This document shows, one piece after another, positions 7,757-16,157 of a DNA stretch of 35,439 nt. The translations under genes and the position numbers were made by a program. Below the pieces are notes generated by a model. That model was not told the origin of the DNA, searched no databases, and was given only the letters and a program-made list of their open reading frames with translations. This DNA comes from JBGPJM01 sp041485385 (GTDB taxonomy: Bacteria > Planctomycetota > Phycisphaerae > Phycisphaerales > UBA1924): contig JBGPJM010000026.1 of assembly GCA_041485385.1 (NCBI GenBank), positions 1-35,439 of the forward strand, in the 5' to 3' direction. How positions within the stretch are numbered: position 1 is the first letter of the stretch; each line of letters begins with the position of its first letter.

Positions 7757-8227
7757 CTACGGCGCCGGGGCCTCGATGCGCAGGCGGAGGGCCTTCCAGC
7801 CGGCGCGGACGACCTGGTCCGCCGCGGCCCGGATCAACCCGGGACTGACGGCGGTGATGAGGCCCTTCATCTCGGTGATGCGTGCGTCCCAGTCGAGACG
7901 AGAGGCGGCGCCGCCCTGCTCGGGGCTGATGCGAAGGCGAGATTCGACATTCATGCTAATGCCGATCCCCTGCGCGGCCATGCGGATCGTTGCGCTGTTC
8001 GGGGGCGCAGAATCGGCGAGGGTCACGGTTACGCGCATGTTGGCGCTCAGGAACGAGAAACTCGGGCGCACGGTACAGCGGATGGTCCGGTCATCGACTC
8101 GCTCGGGGGCGACCGCGCCGGGCATCACCTGGCCAAGCACGTCGAGATCGGTCAGCGTTGCGTGGACCCGGCAAGGGGAAGCCGCAAAGACCTCAGTCCC
8201 GGCCAGCGGTTCGACTGTGGTAGGCAT
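7757..8227 (-). CDS. CoxG-like SRPBCC-domain protein
   Basis: A 156-residue protein of the CoxG (carbon monoxide dehydrogenase subunit G) group in the SRPBCC/START superfamily. The VFAASPCRVHATLTD start, the VLGQVMPGAV loop, and the alternating beta strands ending in a long C-terminal helix (about 125-150) fit the fold. CoxG proteins are linked to maturation or membrane recruitment of molybdenum hydroxylases, so this gene may serve the xanthine-oxidase-family enzyme at 27791-31687, although it lies at the far end of the minus-strand benzoyl-CoA run. GAGGAG precedes the ATG. It is the last gene of the run. SRPBCC proteins bind varied hydrophobic ligands, so a lipid- or substrate-binding role is also possible. 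Confidence 0.75.
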   Translation of the reverse strand: MPTTVEPLAGTEVFAASPCRVHATLTDLDVLGQVMPGAVAPERVDDRTIRCTVRPSFSFLSANMRVTVTLADSAPPNSATIRMAAQGIGISMNVESRLRISPEQGGAASRLDWDARITEMKGLITAVSPGLIRAAADQVVRAGWKALRLRIEAPAP

Positions 8228-8353
8228 GAACGACTCCTCGTCTCCCGCACGGGGGGCCTTGATCGCGGGCGGGGCGGCCCCCTTGTCGGCGGCTGAACTG
8301 GGTTGATTCGCTCTACGTTGGTCTTTCTCGTCTGGTGCGACTCTGAGCCGGTC

Positions 8354-8692
8354 TCACGGTCGTTTGAACAGCGTCAAGATGAAGCGGGTCGGTTCGAGGG
8401 CGGTTAGGCGGTGCGGCGCATTGACCGGCATGACGAGCCAGTCGTGCGGGCCCATTCCTCGCTCGGTGGTCTCGACGCCGAAACGGAGGCGGCCTTCGAG
8501 GACCTGCACGGTGCTGACGAAAGGCGCACGGTGCTCGCTGATCTCCTGGCCGACATCCATCGCGAACAGAACAACCCTGCCCTCGGGCAGGTTCAGGAGC
8601 GGCTTGCTGACGATCGCGCCGGGCACAATCGGGCAGGTCTTGAGCAGGTCGACGTGCTGGGGCGAGGACGCGTCGAAGAGCGGGTTGGCCAT
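8354..8692 (-). CDS. Small cupin-domain protein
   Basis: A 112-residue single-domain cupin. Motif 1 is seen as QEISEHRAPFVSTVQVLEGRLRF (about 49-71) and motif 2 as HDWLVMPVNAPHRLTAL (about 83-99). One His from each motif could hold a metal, but the motif-1 Glu and the second motif-1 His of classical cupins are not evident. I chose the ATG at 8692 because AGGAGA sits seven bases upstream; a longer frame back to 8809 has no ribosome site and an unlikely composition. It lies between the hemerythrin and CoxG-like genes in the same direction. Function is unknown; a stress- or ligand-binding accessory to the benzoyl-CoA pathway is only a guess. Confidence 0.75.
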   Translation of the reverse strand: MANPLFDASSPQHVDLLKTCPIVPGAIVSKPLLNLPEGRVVLFAMDVGQEISEHRAPFVSTVQVLEGRLRFGVETTERGMGPHDWLVMPVNAPHRLTALEPTRFILTLFKRP

Positions 8693-8795
8693 TGTGAGTC
8701 TCCTGACCGGGTGCGGAGTGAATGCGGTTGTCCACGCCGGCATGGTCCTCACACCGAGGCCGACGAGTGGCTCCCTCGTCCCGCGCGAGTGCGGG

Positions 8796-9380
8796 TCACG
8801 CCGGCACACCGTACTTGACCATGAGGTCCTGCGCGATCCGTCGGCAAGCCTCGAACGTGGAGGTGTATCCGGCCTGGCCCTCGGCGCTGGCGTAGGCCTG
8901 GGTCAGGGCGATCCGTTCGGCACCCTGGACCATCTGATCGGCCATCTCGAACAGGACGTGATCCTCCTTCATGATGTGGTGGCGGAGCAGTTCCAGGAAC
9001 CGTTCCCCCTGGTCCAGGAGGGCCCGGATGGCCGCGGCGTCGCCCGCATCGGCGGCAGCCAGGCACTCGGCGATGGCGCGGACATGGGCGCGGCCGAGCT
9101 GGTGCTCGTGGATCATCACGGCGATGGGGCCACCGTCTCGCGGCATGCCGCAGCGTTCCAGACAGGGGAAGAGCCGGTCTTCCTCCTTGCAGTGGTGACA
9201 GCGGTCGGCAAACCCCTGGAAGAACTCGACGAACGGTGCGAAGGCCTCCTGGGCGACGCGTTCGGACTGGCGTGCGCGGTCCAGCGCGATCTCAAAACAG
9301 CCCAAGACCTTGAGGATGACTTGGTGCTCTTGGCGAAGGCCGCGGGTGGTTTCCAAGTGGCCGGCTCCGTGCAGGGGCAT
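8796..9380 (-). CDS. Hemerythrin HHE-domain protein
   Basis: A 194-residue four-helix hemerythrin-like protein with candidate di-iron ligands His19 (LRQEHQ), His62 or His63 with Glu66 or Glu67 (CHHCKEED), His91 or His93 (IHEHQLGRAH), His135 (LLRHHIMKED) and Asp140 or His141. Three extra Cys (61, 64, 73) cluster near the second helix. Such proteins bind O2, NO or act as redox sensors. The gene starts 18 bases after the bzdQ stop, so it belongs to the benzoyl-CoA reductase transcript. An obvious hypothesis is oxygen sensing or scavenging to protect the extremely oxygen-sensitive reductase and activase, but nothing in the sequence proves this. Confidence 0.88.
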   Translation of the reverse strand: MPLHGAGHLETTRGLRQEHQVILKVLGCFEIALDRARQSERVAQEAFAPFVEFFQGFADRCHHCKEEDRLFPCLERCGMPRDGGPIAVMIHEHQLGRAHVRAIAECLAAADAGDAAAIRALLDQGERFLELLRHHIMKEDHVLFEMADQMVQGAERIALTQAYASAEGQAGYTSTFEACRRIAQDLMVKYGVPA

Positions 9381-9398
9381 CTGGTCCGTGGAGCGCCG

Positions 9399-10208
9399 TC
9401 AGGCACCGACGGTCGCGGCGGCGGATCGCTTCTGATACCGCAGGAGGCCCAGCAGCGCGGCCCCGTAGGCGACGACGTGCAGAGGGTGCTCGGGGACGAG
9501 CACGGGCTGGCCCAGTTTTCTGCGGCAGGCCTCGACCATGCCCTGCTGGAGCGCCACGCCGCCGATGAACGCCACCGGGCCGTCGAGGCCGACAAGCTTG
9601 AGTTGACTCATCGATCGTTCGGCGAGGGACTCGTGCGCCCCACGAACAATGTTGGGGATGGTCTTGCCCTCGGAGACGTGGTTGATAATCTCGGACTCGG
9701 CGAGGACGGCGCAGACGCTGGAGATCGGTTGGGGGTCATCGGCCTGCATGGAAAGCCGGCCGATGTCGTCGAGCCTGATCTCCAGGTATCTGGCGACGCG
9801 CTCGAGGAACCCGCCGCTCCCCGCGGCACACTTCTCGTTCGTGCGGAACGACTTCACCTTCCCGCCATCCCGGAGCGAGAGCGCCCGCGTGCACTGGGCG
9901 CCCATGTCCAGGACGTACCTGGCCTCCGGGAACAGCGCGTGAGCGCCGCGGGCTGCGCAGGTGAGCTCCGTGATCTGGAGATCACGGTCGTCGAGGCTGT
10001 ACCGCCCCAGCCCCGTCGCGGCGATGTAGTCCAGGTCCTTCCGGGCGATGCCGGCGGCGTCAGTCGCTGCGGCCAGCGACTTCGCCGCGACCGCATCGAA
10101 ATCCGCCTGGCTGCGGGCTACGCCCAAGCCGAGGATGCGGCGGTTCTCGTCGATGATGACCGTCTTGGTCGCGCCGCTGCCCAGATCGACTCCGGCGATA
10201 AATGCCAT
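9399..10208 (-). CDS. bzdQ: Benzoyl-CoA reductase activase subunit BzdQ-like
   Basis: A 269-residue ASKHA-fold ATPase of the BadF/BadG/BcrA/BcrD family. It has the phosphate-binding GVDLGSGATKT (6-16), the ATGLGRY loop (64-70), and Cys127 (NEKCAAGSGGFLE) and Cys166 (SSVCAVLAESE), which in this family bridge a [4Fe-4S] cluster between two activase subunits. The second phosphate motif, normally DxGGQDTK, reads DMGAQCTRA (101-109), so this subunit departs from consensus where its partner BzdP keeps DMGGQDTKA. It is the last of four genes in the order N-O-P-Q known from Azoarcus bzd clusters; P and Q were assigned by that order. Together they couple ATP hydrolysis to low-potential electron transfer for ring reduction of benzoyl-CoA to cyclohexa-1,5-diene-1-carbonyl-CoA. 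GGAG precedes the ATG. Confidence 0.88.
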   Translation of the reverse strand: MAFIAGVDLGSGATKTVIIDENRRILGLGVARSQADFDAVAAKSLAAATDAAGIARKDLDYIAATGLGRYSLDDRDLQITELTCAARGAHALFPEARYVLDMGAQCTRALSLRDGGKVKSFRTNEKCAAGSGGFLERVARYLEIRLDDIGRLSMQADDPQPISSVCAVLAESEIINHVSEGKTIPNIVRGAHESLAERSMSQLKLVGLDGPVAFIGGVALQQGMVEACRRKLGQPVLVPEHPLHVVAYGAALLGLLRYQKRSAAATVGA

Positions 10209-10262
10209 CGTTGCCGCTCCTTGTTCTCCCCGATGAAACTGTGCCGGGGCTCTGATTCACCC

Positions 10263-11102
10263 TTACTGCCCGTCCGACCACACGACCGACTTCTCCGGCT
10301 CGCGTGCTCCGGTCGTCCCCTGGGCGATCACCTTGTCCACGGCGAACAGGGCCGCACCGAGGGCGCCCATGAAGTGCGAGTCGGGCCCGACGTTGACCCT
10401 CGTGCCCAGCTTCTCCTCGAGGGCCCTGATCATGCCGACGTTGCGCGCCACACCGCCGGTGAATGTGACCTCCTCTTCAACCCCGACGCGCCGGACGAGG
10501 CTGATGGTGCGAGAGGCGATGGCCTGGTGTACGCCGGCGAGGATGTCCTCGACCTTCTTCTTCTGGGCCATGTACGACATGATGTCCGACTCGACGAAGA
10601 CGGTGCAGACGCTGGTGAGCCGGATCGGCTTGGTGCCCCTGAGCGAGATGTCGCCGATTTGATCGAGCCCGAGGCCCAGCACGTCCGCGGCGGCGGCGAG
10701 GAACCGGCCCGTGCCCGCCGCGCACTTGTCGTTCATGCAGAAGTCCAGGACGCTGCCCTCGGGCCCGACCTTGATGGCCTTGGTGTCCTGGCCGCCCATG
10801 TCGATCACGGTTCGCGTGAGCGGAAAGACCATCTGGGCTCCGCGCGCATGGCAGGAGATTTCCGTGACCTGGGCGTCGCCGGCTTCGATCTTGTAGCGCC
10901 CATAGCCGGTGCCGACGACGTACCCGACCTGGTCGCGCGGCACGCCGGCCTCGGCGAGGATCGCATCCAGAGCTCTCTGCCCCGCCTGCTTGACGTTCGC
11001 CCCGGTCGGGCTCAGCGTGCGGGCGACCACGCTGCGCGAAGGATCCATCAGCACGGCCTTGGTCTGCGTGCTCCCGACATCGATTCCGGCTGCGTACGAC
11101 AT
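10263..11102 (-). CDS. bzdP: Benzoyl-CoA reductase activase subunit BzdP-like
   Basis: A 279-residue BadF/BcrA-type ATPase with all family motifs: AGIDVGSTQTKAV (5-17), GTGYGRY (64-70), DMGGQDTKAI (101-110), Cys127 in NDKCAAGTGRFL, Cys166 in TSVCTVFVESD, and GGVARN near the C-terminus. The two Cys should bind the bridging [4Fe-4S] cluster together with BzdQ. With BzdQ it forms the ATP-driven electron activase of a class I benzoyl-CoA reductase. Similar single activases (HgdC type) serve 2-hydroxyacyl-CoA dehydratases, but two non-identical activases plus two large subunits in this order fit a Bzd-type reductase better. It lies 42 bases downstream of bzdO, with AAGGAG before its ATG. Confidence 0.9.
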   Translation of the reverse strand: MSYAAGIDVGSTQTKAVLMDPSRSVVARTLSPTGANVKQAGQRALDAILAEAGVPRDQVGYVVGTGYGRYKIEAGDAQVTEISCHARGAQMVFPLTRTVIDMGGQDTKAIKVGPEGSVLDFCMNDKCAAGTGRFLAAAADVLGLGLDQIGDISLRGTKPIRLTSVCTVFVESDIMSYMAQKKKVEDILAGVHQAIASRTISLVRRVGVEEEVTFTGGVARNVGMIRALEEKLGTRVNVGPDSHFMGALGAALFAVDKVIAQGTTGAREPEKSVVWSDGQ

Positions 11103-11144
11103 GGGTTGCTCCTTGGATCCGGGCGTCTCCGGGGCGACTGGGTC

Positions 11145-12467
11145 CTAGACGGCGGCCGCCTCGCGGACCCGCTTGTATTCGAGCGACTCGAAGAACGCGT
11201 CGATGCGGTTCTTCATCTGCGCCTCTGCGTAGTAGCGTGGGTCCTCCAGGTCGGACTCGACCATCAGCGTCGGGATGCCCAGCTCCTTGGTGAAGTACTC
11301 GCGCATGTCGCCCTGCCCGGCCGAAAAGAGACGGCAGGACTTGACGCTGTGGATCACCAGCGCGTCGGCATGCCAGCTCTCGACGTAGGTCTTGATCTGG
11401 CGATAGCGCTCGATCATGGTGCGGTTGCAGAGGTTGTGCAGGAGCATCTGCTCGGCGATGGATTCGAGCGGGCGATCGGGATCGTGGCGGAAGCCGAACT
11501 CCCACGTGCCGCCCACCGTCGAGTAGGTGCTCTGCACGGCGACCGCCTTCCACCTCTCGAAGAGGTTCCGGAAGTTGCGGTAGTAGGGGTACGGTGGCGG
11601 GCCCTCGACGACGATGCGGAACTTCTCTTCGTCCAGTGCGCCGACACCCTCCTCGACCATCTTCTGGTAGTGGGCCACGGCGGCGTCGAAGAAATCCGCC
11701 GCATCTTTGGTGCCGCGCAGGGCGTTGATCGGGCCCATCATGTTGATCGAGTCGAAGTAGCAGTCGAATGGCGCCGGGCGATTCCTGCAGAGGGACTTGG
11801 CCAGCGCCCAACCTTCCTCCGCGCGCGCCGAGTAACCCAGGATCTCGCGGAGGCGGTCGATGTCGAACTTCTTCCCGGTGAGCCGCTCGCACGTGCCGAT
11901 CAGTTCCTCGAGCTGCGACATGACGTACCGCACGTCCTCGGGGCTGGGCTGATTTTCACGGACGAAGGGGATGTCGATCATCACGATCGGCACGTCCATC
12001 ATCGCCGCGCACTGCTCGAACCACTTGATGTAAACGTTGCACCCGACGAAGTTGCAGACGATGAACGTGGGCCTGGGGATGGTCCCGTTCTCACCGACGC
12101 CGCCGCTGAGCGTGTAGCCCATGTCGGCCTTCACGTACGCGCAGTTGTCGGAGGCGTAGCCGATCTCCTCGGCCTTGAGGATGTAGGGCAGGGCCTTCTT
12201 GCGGATGGCCAGCTGCAGCGCGTTGATCTCGGGGAAGACCGGCAGGATGTCGAAGCAGCGGAGGATCTCGACGCAGTTTCCGCTGATCATCATGTAGGCC
12301 GATGGGGCTCCGTTGCGCGTTGCGTCCTGCAGCTGGTTCATCCAGCCGGTCATCACGTCCTTGGACAGGTCGTGGACAACGCCGCGGTAGTCCCTGGCGG
12401 CGGCGGCGACCTTGCGGGGCGCGGAGACGGTTGGCGAGACGGGCGCGGCGGGGCCGGTGGGGGGCAT
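11145..12467 (-). CDS. bzdO: Benzoyl-CoA reductase large subunit BzdO-like
   Basis: A 440-residue member of the 2-hydroxyacyl-CoA dehydratase/benzoyl-CoA reductase B-C family. Conserved features include ISGNCVEILRCFDILPVFPE (61-80, with Cys65), the EEIGYASDNCAYVKADMGY segment (Cys109), CNFVGCN, and a C-terminal region with HSVKSCRLFS followed by LGIPTLMVESDLEDPRY. These Cys are candidates for the active-site [4Fe-4S] ligands. I took the ATG at 12467, which has AAGGAG seven bases upstream, over one at 12512 that would overlap bzdN deeply. It begins 10 bases after the bzdN stop. Length and gene order match BzdO of the Azoarcus-type enzyme. Its two-electron Birch-like ring reduction is known for the family; substrate preference (benzoyl-CoA or a substituted analogue) cannot be read from the sequence. 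Confidence 0.9.
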   Translation of the reverse strand: MPPTGPAAPVSPTVSAPRKVAAAARDYRGVVHDLSKDVMTGWMNQLQDATRNGAPSAYMMISGNCVEILRCFDILPVFPEINALQLAIRKKALPYILKAEEIGYASDNCAYVKADMGYTLSGGVGENGTIPRPTFIVCNFVGCNVYIKWFEQCAAMMDVPIVMIDIPFVRENQPSPEDVRYVMSQLEELIGTCERLTGKKFDIDRLREILGYSARAEEGWALAKSLCRNRPAPFDCYFDSINMMGPINALRGTKDAADFFDAAVAHYQKMVEEGVGALDEEKFRIVVEGPPPYPYYRNFRNLFERWKAVAVQSTYSTVGGTWEFGFRHDPDRPLESIAEQMLLHNLCNRTMIERYRQIKTYVESWHADALVIHSVKSCRLFSAGQGDMREYFTKELGIPTLMVESDLEDPRYYAEAQMKNRIDAFFESLEYKRVREAAAV

Positions 12468-12477
12468 GCGTGGCTCC

Positions 12478-13635
12478 TTAGTCGAAGAGCATCGATTCGG
12501 TAAAGGTCTCAACCTCCGTCCTCAGCCGGTCGAAGGTCCACATCTTCTCCTCGAACTCCAGCTTCAGGTGGGGGATGTTGCGCTCGTCGAGGATCTTGCG
12601 GAACAGGACGTAGTCCAGCAGCGCCGGCTCGCAGAACTTGGCCGCGGCGAACACCACCGCGTCGGCGCCGGCGGCCCGGACTCGTTGCACCAAGCCCTCG
12701 GTACGCGGTTGTCCGGAGTCGTAGCGGACGGAGGTGTACATGCTCCCGGCGACGTACGCGTCGGCGAGGTTGGCGACCGGGTCGCCCGCGGTGGGCACGT
12801 CGGCCTTGAACAGCCGCCAGCCGACCAGGAGGTCGTCGTCGACGATCTGGCACCCGGCCGACTCGATCGCCTCGATCAGTTCGATCGGCGGCTGCTCGCA
12901 GAAGGAGCCCTCCACCACGACGCGGACGCTGTCGCGGGCGAGGGGTTTGCGGGTGCGTGCGCTGTTCAGCAGGTCCTCCAGAAGCACCGCCGCGTCCTCT
13001 GGCATCATCCGCGTGCAGGCCTGCAAAACCGCGAACAACTCGCCTGTGCTCAAGGTGCCCGGGTGGGAGCGCCGGTGCTCGTACAGGGCGCGGACGAGGC
13101 GGCGCACGCGGTTAAACACGTCCAAGCTGCTCCGGATGGCATCGTCCGTGATCGGGCGGCCGACACGGGCGGAGAGGTTGTCGCGGAAACGCCGGAACTC
13201 CGCACGGGTATACGTCCGCGTCGCCTCGCTCGCCGCGTTCTGCGGAAGGTGCAGGTACTCGATGTACATGTCCGGCGCGTTGCGCTTGGCGACGCTGGCG
13301 AGGTTGCGCGCCACGTCGCAGATCGAGCTGAACACGGCCCCGGCGAACGGCGTCATCTCGCCGCGGAGGAACAGCTCCAGCGTGCTCTTGGCGATCGAGC
13401 AGATGAAGGACTGGAAGCGCGAGTCGGCGTGGGTGATCTCGAGCTTGCTGCCGACGCCGAAGAGCCCGAGCGGCATGAGCCCGGCCGCATGGATGATTTC
13501 CACGGGGGCGTAGACCGGGAAGACCGCGAAGCCCCCGATGCCCGGATGCCGCTCCCGGGCCTTGGCCAGCGCCTGGGCCGGCAGCAGGTCGAGCAGGTCG
13601 CGGCATTGCTGCACGGTCTCGTCAACTACGGTCAT
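12478..13635 (-). CDS. bzdN: Benzoyl-CoA reductase large subunit BzdN-like
   Basis: A 385-residue partner of BzdO in the same superfamily. GFAVFPVYAPVEIIHAAGLMPLGLFG (35-60) is the usual N-terminal active-site region, followed by FICSIAKSTLELFLRG (about 77-92, Cys79). The C-terminus has AAKFCEPALLDYV and an IPHLKLEFEEKMWTFDRLRTEVETF tail. The ATG at 13635 overlaps the TGA of the preceding fadN-like gene (ATGA), so I prefer it to an upstream ATG at 13719, which would add an Arg-rich stretch out of character with the family. With BzdO it should form the catalytic heterodimer that receives electrons from the BzdPQ activase. Confidence 0.88.
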   Translation of the reverse strand: MTVVDETVQQCRDLLDLLPAQALAKARERHPGIGGFAVFPVYAPVEIIHAAGLMPLGLFGVGSKLEITHADSRFQSFICSIAKSTLELFLRGEMTPFAGAVFSSICDVARNLASVAKRNAPDMYIEYLHLPQNAASEATRTYTRAEFRRFRDNLSARVGRPITDDAIRSSLDVFNRVRRLVRALYEHRRSHPGTLSTGELFAVLQACTRMMPEDAAVLLEDLLNSARTRKPLARDSVRVVVEGSFCEQPPIELIEAIESAGCQIVDDDLLVGWRLFKADVPTAGDPVANLADAYVAGSMYTSVRYDSGQPRTEGLVQRVRAAGADAVVFAAAKFCEPALLDYVLFRKILDERNIPHLKLEFEEKMWTFDRLRTEVETFTESMLFD

Positions 13636-16151
13636 GCGGCACCTCCGGTCGGGGCGGCGCCGGCGGCAAACTCCGGCGGTGTAGGCTCTGCGAGGCAGTT
13701 GTTCGAGGGGTAGCGCCACCCGGGCAGCTCAACGCCGTTGACCGTGTAGTCGGTGGGCGGGATCTTGCCGGACCGGTCGAGCAGCTTGAGCAGCCCGGTC
13801 CTGATGTACGGGTTCTTGCTCGGGTTGAAGGTCTCGCCGGTCTCGTGAGCCAGGGCGGCGTCGTCGATGCCGCGGGCCAGTTCCTTCTTGAATAGCGCCC
13901 TCGAATACGGCGGGTCCTTGGCCATCTGTCGGGCCCGCTCGTAGCCGCGCCGGAGAGCCTCGGACTCGTCGTCGAAGACGCCGTTGCAAAGGCCGACCTG
14001 GTGGGCCCGATCGGCAGTCATCCCCTGGTCGAAAAGCTCGAAGATCAGCGAATCGCCCAGACCCAGGCGGCGGAGCTCGCCCGGGCCGCCGAAACCGGGC
14101 AGTATGGCGTAGTCGATCTCGGGCTGGTTGTACGTGTTCTTGTGCTGCCAGGCGCTGGCGCGCCCCAGCGGGTCGAAGACCAGGCCGGACAGCCTGATGT
14201 CGTAGCGGAGGTCGAGGAAGTAGGTGAACTCCGCCCCGCCCCCCCATTTCTCACCGAATACGCCGATGGTGGGCACAGGGCAGGTCTGGATCAGCCGGAA
14301 AAGTCCGACCGCGTTGCGGCTCGACGCGCCAGCCTGCTCCTCGGTGAGCGGGGCGTAGCCGGTGTCGCGCTCGAACCAGCCGCGGTTGAACTCGCGGGCG
14401 TCTGCGCCGAGCATGCGCATGCCGGTCCCTGCGGCGGTGAACAGAACGGCTCCGCACCTGCCGGCGCGGTGCAGGTCAAGTGCGCGGTGGAAAGCGTGGG
14501 TGAGCTGGTCGATGACGGCCTTGTTAAAGACGTTGCCGCGCAGCGGGTTGTTGAAGACGACCGTCACCACGCGGTCCTTGGAGGACGGTTCGACGAACCT
14601 GAGGTCGGGATATGAGCCGCTGTAGACCGCCCGGCCGCTGTGATGCAGGTCCAGTTCCGCAACGGGCGTGCGGTAATGTGTGCCGTAGCCGAGCAGGGCG
14701 TTGATGTTCCGCTTCCGCAGCTCGTGGAGCAGGCAGGGCTTGCCCGTGCGCGGGCCGGACCGGCCGTCGGTGTCGAGCATGGCGACCAGGTGCGGATCGT
14801 CGGCGTTCTCGTCCCTCGCCCGCCAGATGAGCTGGAGCAGCCCATCGATGGTCAGGTGCGCGATGAGGGCGTCGATGACCTCGATGAGCCCGACCTTGAA
14901 GCGCAGTCCGGCGCGGGTAGAGATGTTCACCTGCCCGGGCGTGGCGTACCCGTCCTGGATCATGTCAAGGGCGTACAGGCAGATCGGCAGGACGTAGCGC
15001 CGGAAGGCCCGCCCGCCGGCATCGGCGGCTGAGGCAACGTGGACAAGCGATTCGGCGCTCTTGATCGTGCCGGCGCGTCGGTCTCGCTCGGCGGCCTCGT
15101 AGTACGACCAGAAGTCCCGGCGCGAGGGCTCGGCAATCGCGGTGTACTCGCCGCTCGCGGGATCGAACACGCCCTCCGGATGCGGGCGCTCACCCTCGCT
15201 CCACTGGAAGAACCCCCGCCGCCCGGGAGACGCGACCCCCACTCGTCCGGATTTCTCCAGGCCTGCAATCCAGTCGGGGTAGTGCTTGCCGTCTCGGGCG
15301 TAGAGGGCGCGAAGGCGGTCGTCGGCCGGCAGTGCCCGGCCGCAGTGCCGGCTGGACTCGGTGTATGGCATGTGCCCGGTCTGGTCGAGCACCCTGAACG
15401 GGTTGGCGGTGAAGAGGTCCCACACGCCGCCGAGGGAGAGAAGGTCGCGGGCCGTGCGGACGTCCCACGACACGATCGCGCCCATGGCCTGGAAGATCGG
15501 ATCGGTGAGGTAGCCGTGGTGGTCGCGCGCCAGAGCGATGACGGTCTTCTCCAGGACCTGGTCGGCGAAGACCACGCCCAGCGCCAACGTCTCGGCCGAG
15601 GCGTAGGGGCCCTGCATGACGTCGATCAGGCGGTTGGCCTCGAAGGGGTAGTAGCCGTGGACGGTGAGGAACTTCTCGCGAAACGCTTCGGTCTTGAACA
15701 GCACGGCGAGCTCGCCTGTGGTGTGCGACGAGGTATTGGAGAAGACCGCGGCCAGTCGCTCGGGATCGACCGTCTTCTCGAGAGTCTGGAAGATGGTCGC
15801 TTTGATGTCCTCGCGCTCGGTGGCGGCCTCCCAGATGAGGTCGCAAGCGCGCAGGTCGTCGTACGACTGCGTGCAGATCGTGCGGGCTTCGAGGGCCCGG
15901 GCGTCCTCCGTGCGGAGCCGCCCGGCCTGCACGTCCGCGCCCCAGAGGCGCGAGAGGGCCGCGCGGACGCGCTCCAGGGCCTCGGCACGCACATCGAGCA
16001 GGACGACCTCGAAGTCAGTCTTGCGCAGCAGGTCGATGGCGATGCCCTGGCCCATGGTGCCGGCGCCGATGACGGCGATGCGCTTGGCCGCGTTCACGCG
16101 CCGGACGGCGCTCTCGATTGACTTGTCACCGAATGAGAAGGCCCGCTTCAT
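13632..16151 (-). CDS. FadN-like 3-hydroxyacyl-CoA dehydrogenase/enoyl-CoA hydratase
   Basis: An 839-residue fusion. The N-terminal NAD-binding 3-hydroxyacyl-CoA dehydrogenase has AVIGAGTMGQG (26-36), the SNTSSHTTGEL substrate region and HGYYPFEANRLIDVMQG with the catalytic His. After a second helical domain, a crotonase domain occupies about 505-760, with GGGAEF and QPEIDYAILPGFGG supplying both candidate catalytic Glu residues. The dehydrogenase-then-hydratase order is that of Bacillus FadN and opposite to E. coli FadB/FadJ. In this setting it would oxidise 3-hydroxypimeloyl-CoA, made by Oah, and could also hydrate later enoyl-CoAs such as crotonyl-CoA; this role is inferred from context. 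A GGAG lies just before the ATG inside the end of the thiolase gene, six bases away. Confidence 0.9.
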   Translation of the reverse strand: MKRAFSFGDKSIESAVRRVNAAKRIAVIGAGTMGQGIAIDLLRKTDFEVVLLDVRAEALERVRAALSRLWGADVQAGRLRTEDARALEARTICTQSYDDLRACDLIWEAATEREDIKATIFQTLEKTVDPERLAAVFSNTSSHTTGELAVLFKTEAFREKFLTVHGYYPFEANRLIDVMQGPYASAETLALGVVFADQVLEKTVIALARDHHGYLTDPIFQAMGAIVSWDVRTARDLLSLGGVWDLFTANPFRVLDQTGHMPYTESSRHCGRALPADDRLRALYARDGKHYPDWIAGLEKSGRVGVASPGRRGFFQWSEGERPHPEGVFDPASGEYTAIAEPSRRDFWSYYEAAERDRRAGTIKSAESLVHVASAADAGGRAFRRYVLPICLYALDMIQDGYATPGQVNISTRAGLRFKVGLIEVIDALIAHLTIDGLLQLIWRARDENADDPHLVAMLDTDGRSGPRTGKPCLLHELRKRNINALLGYGTHYRTPVAELDLHHSGRAVYSGSYPDLRFVEPSSKDRVVTVVFNNPLRGNVFNKAVIDQLTHAFHRALDLHRAGRCGAVLFTAAGTGMRMLGADAREFNRGWFERDTGYAPLTEEQAGASSRNAVGLFRLIQTCPVPTIGVFGEKWGGGAEFTYFLDLRYDIRLSGLVFDPLGRASAWQHKNTYNQPEIDYAILPGFGGPGELRRLGLGDSLIFELFDQGMTADRAHQVGLCNGVFDDESEALRRGYERARQMAKDPPYSRALFKKELARGIDDAALAHETGETFNPSKNPYIRTGLLKLLDRSGKIPPTDYTVNGVELPGWRYPSNNCLAEPTPPEFAAGAAPTGGAA

Positions 16152-16157
16152 GGACGC

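Noticed and set aside
8364..12503. A 1379-codon plus-strand open frame
   Set aside because: It runs opposite to five clear genes (cupin, hemerythrin, bzdQ, bzdP, bzdO) and is an effect of GC-rich codon use.
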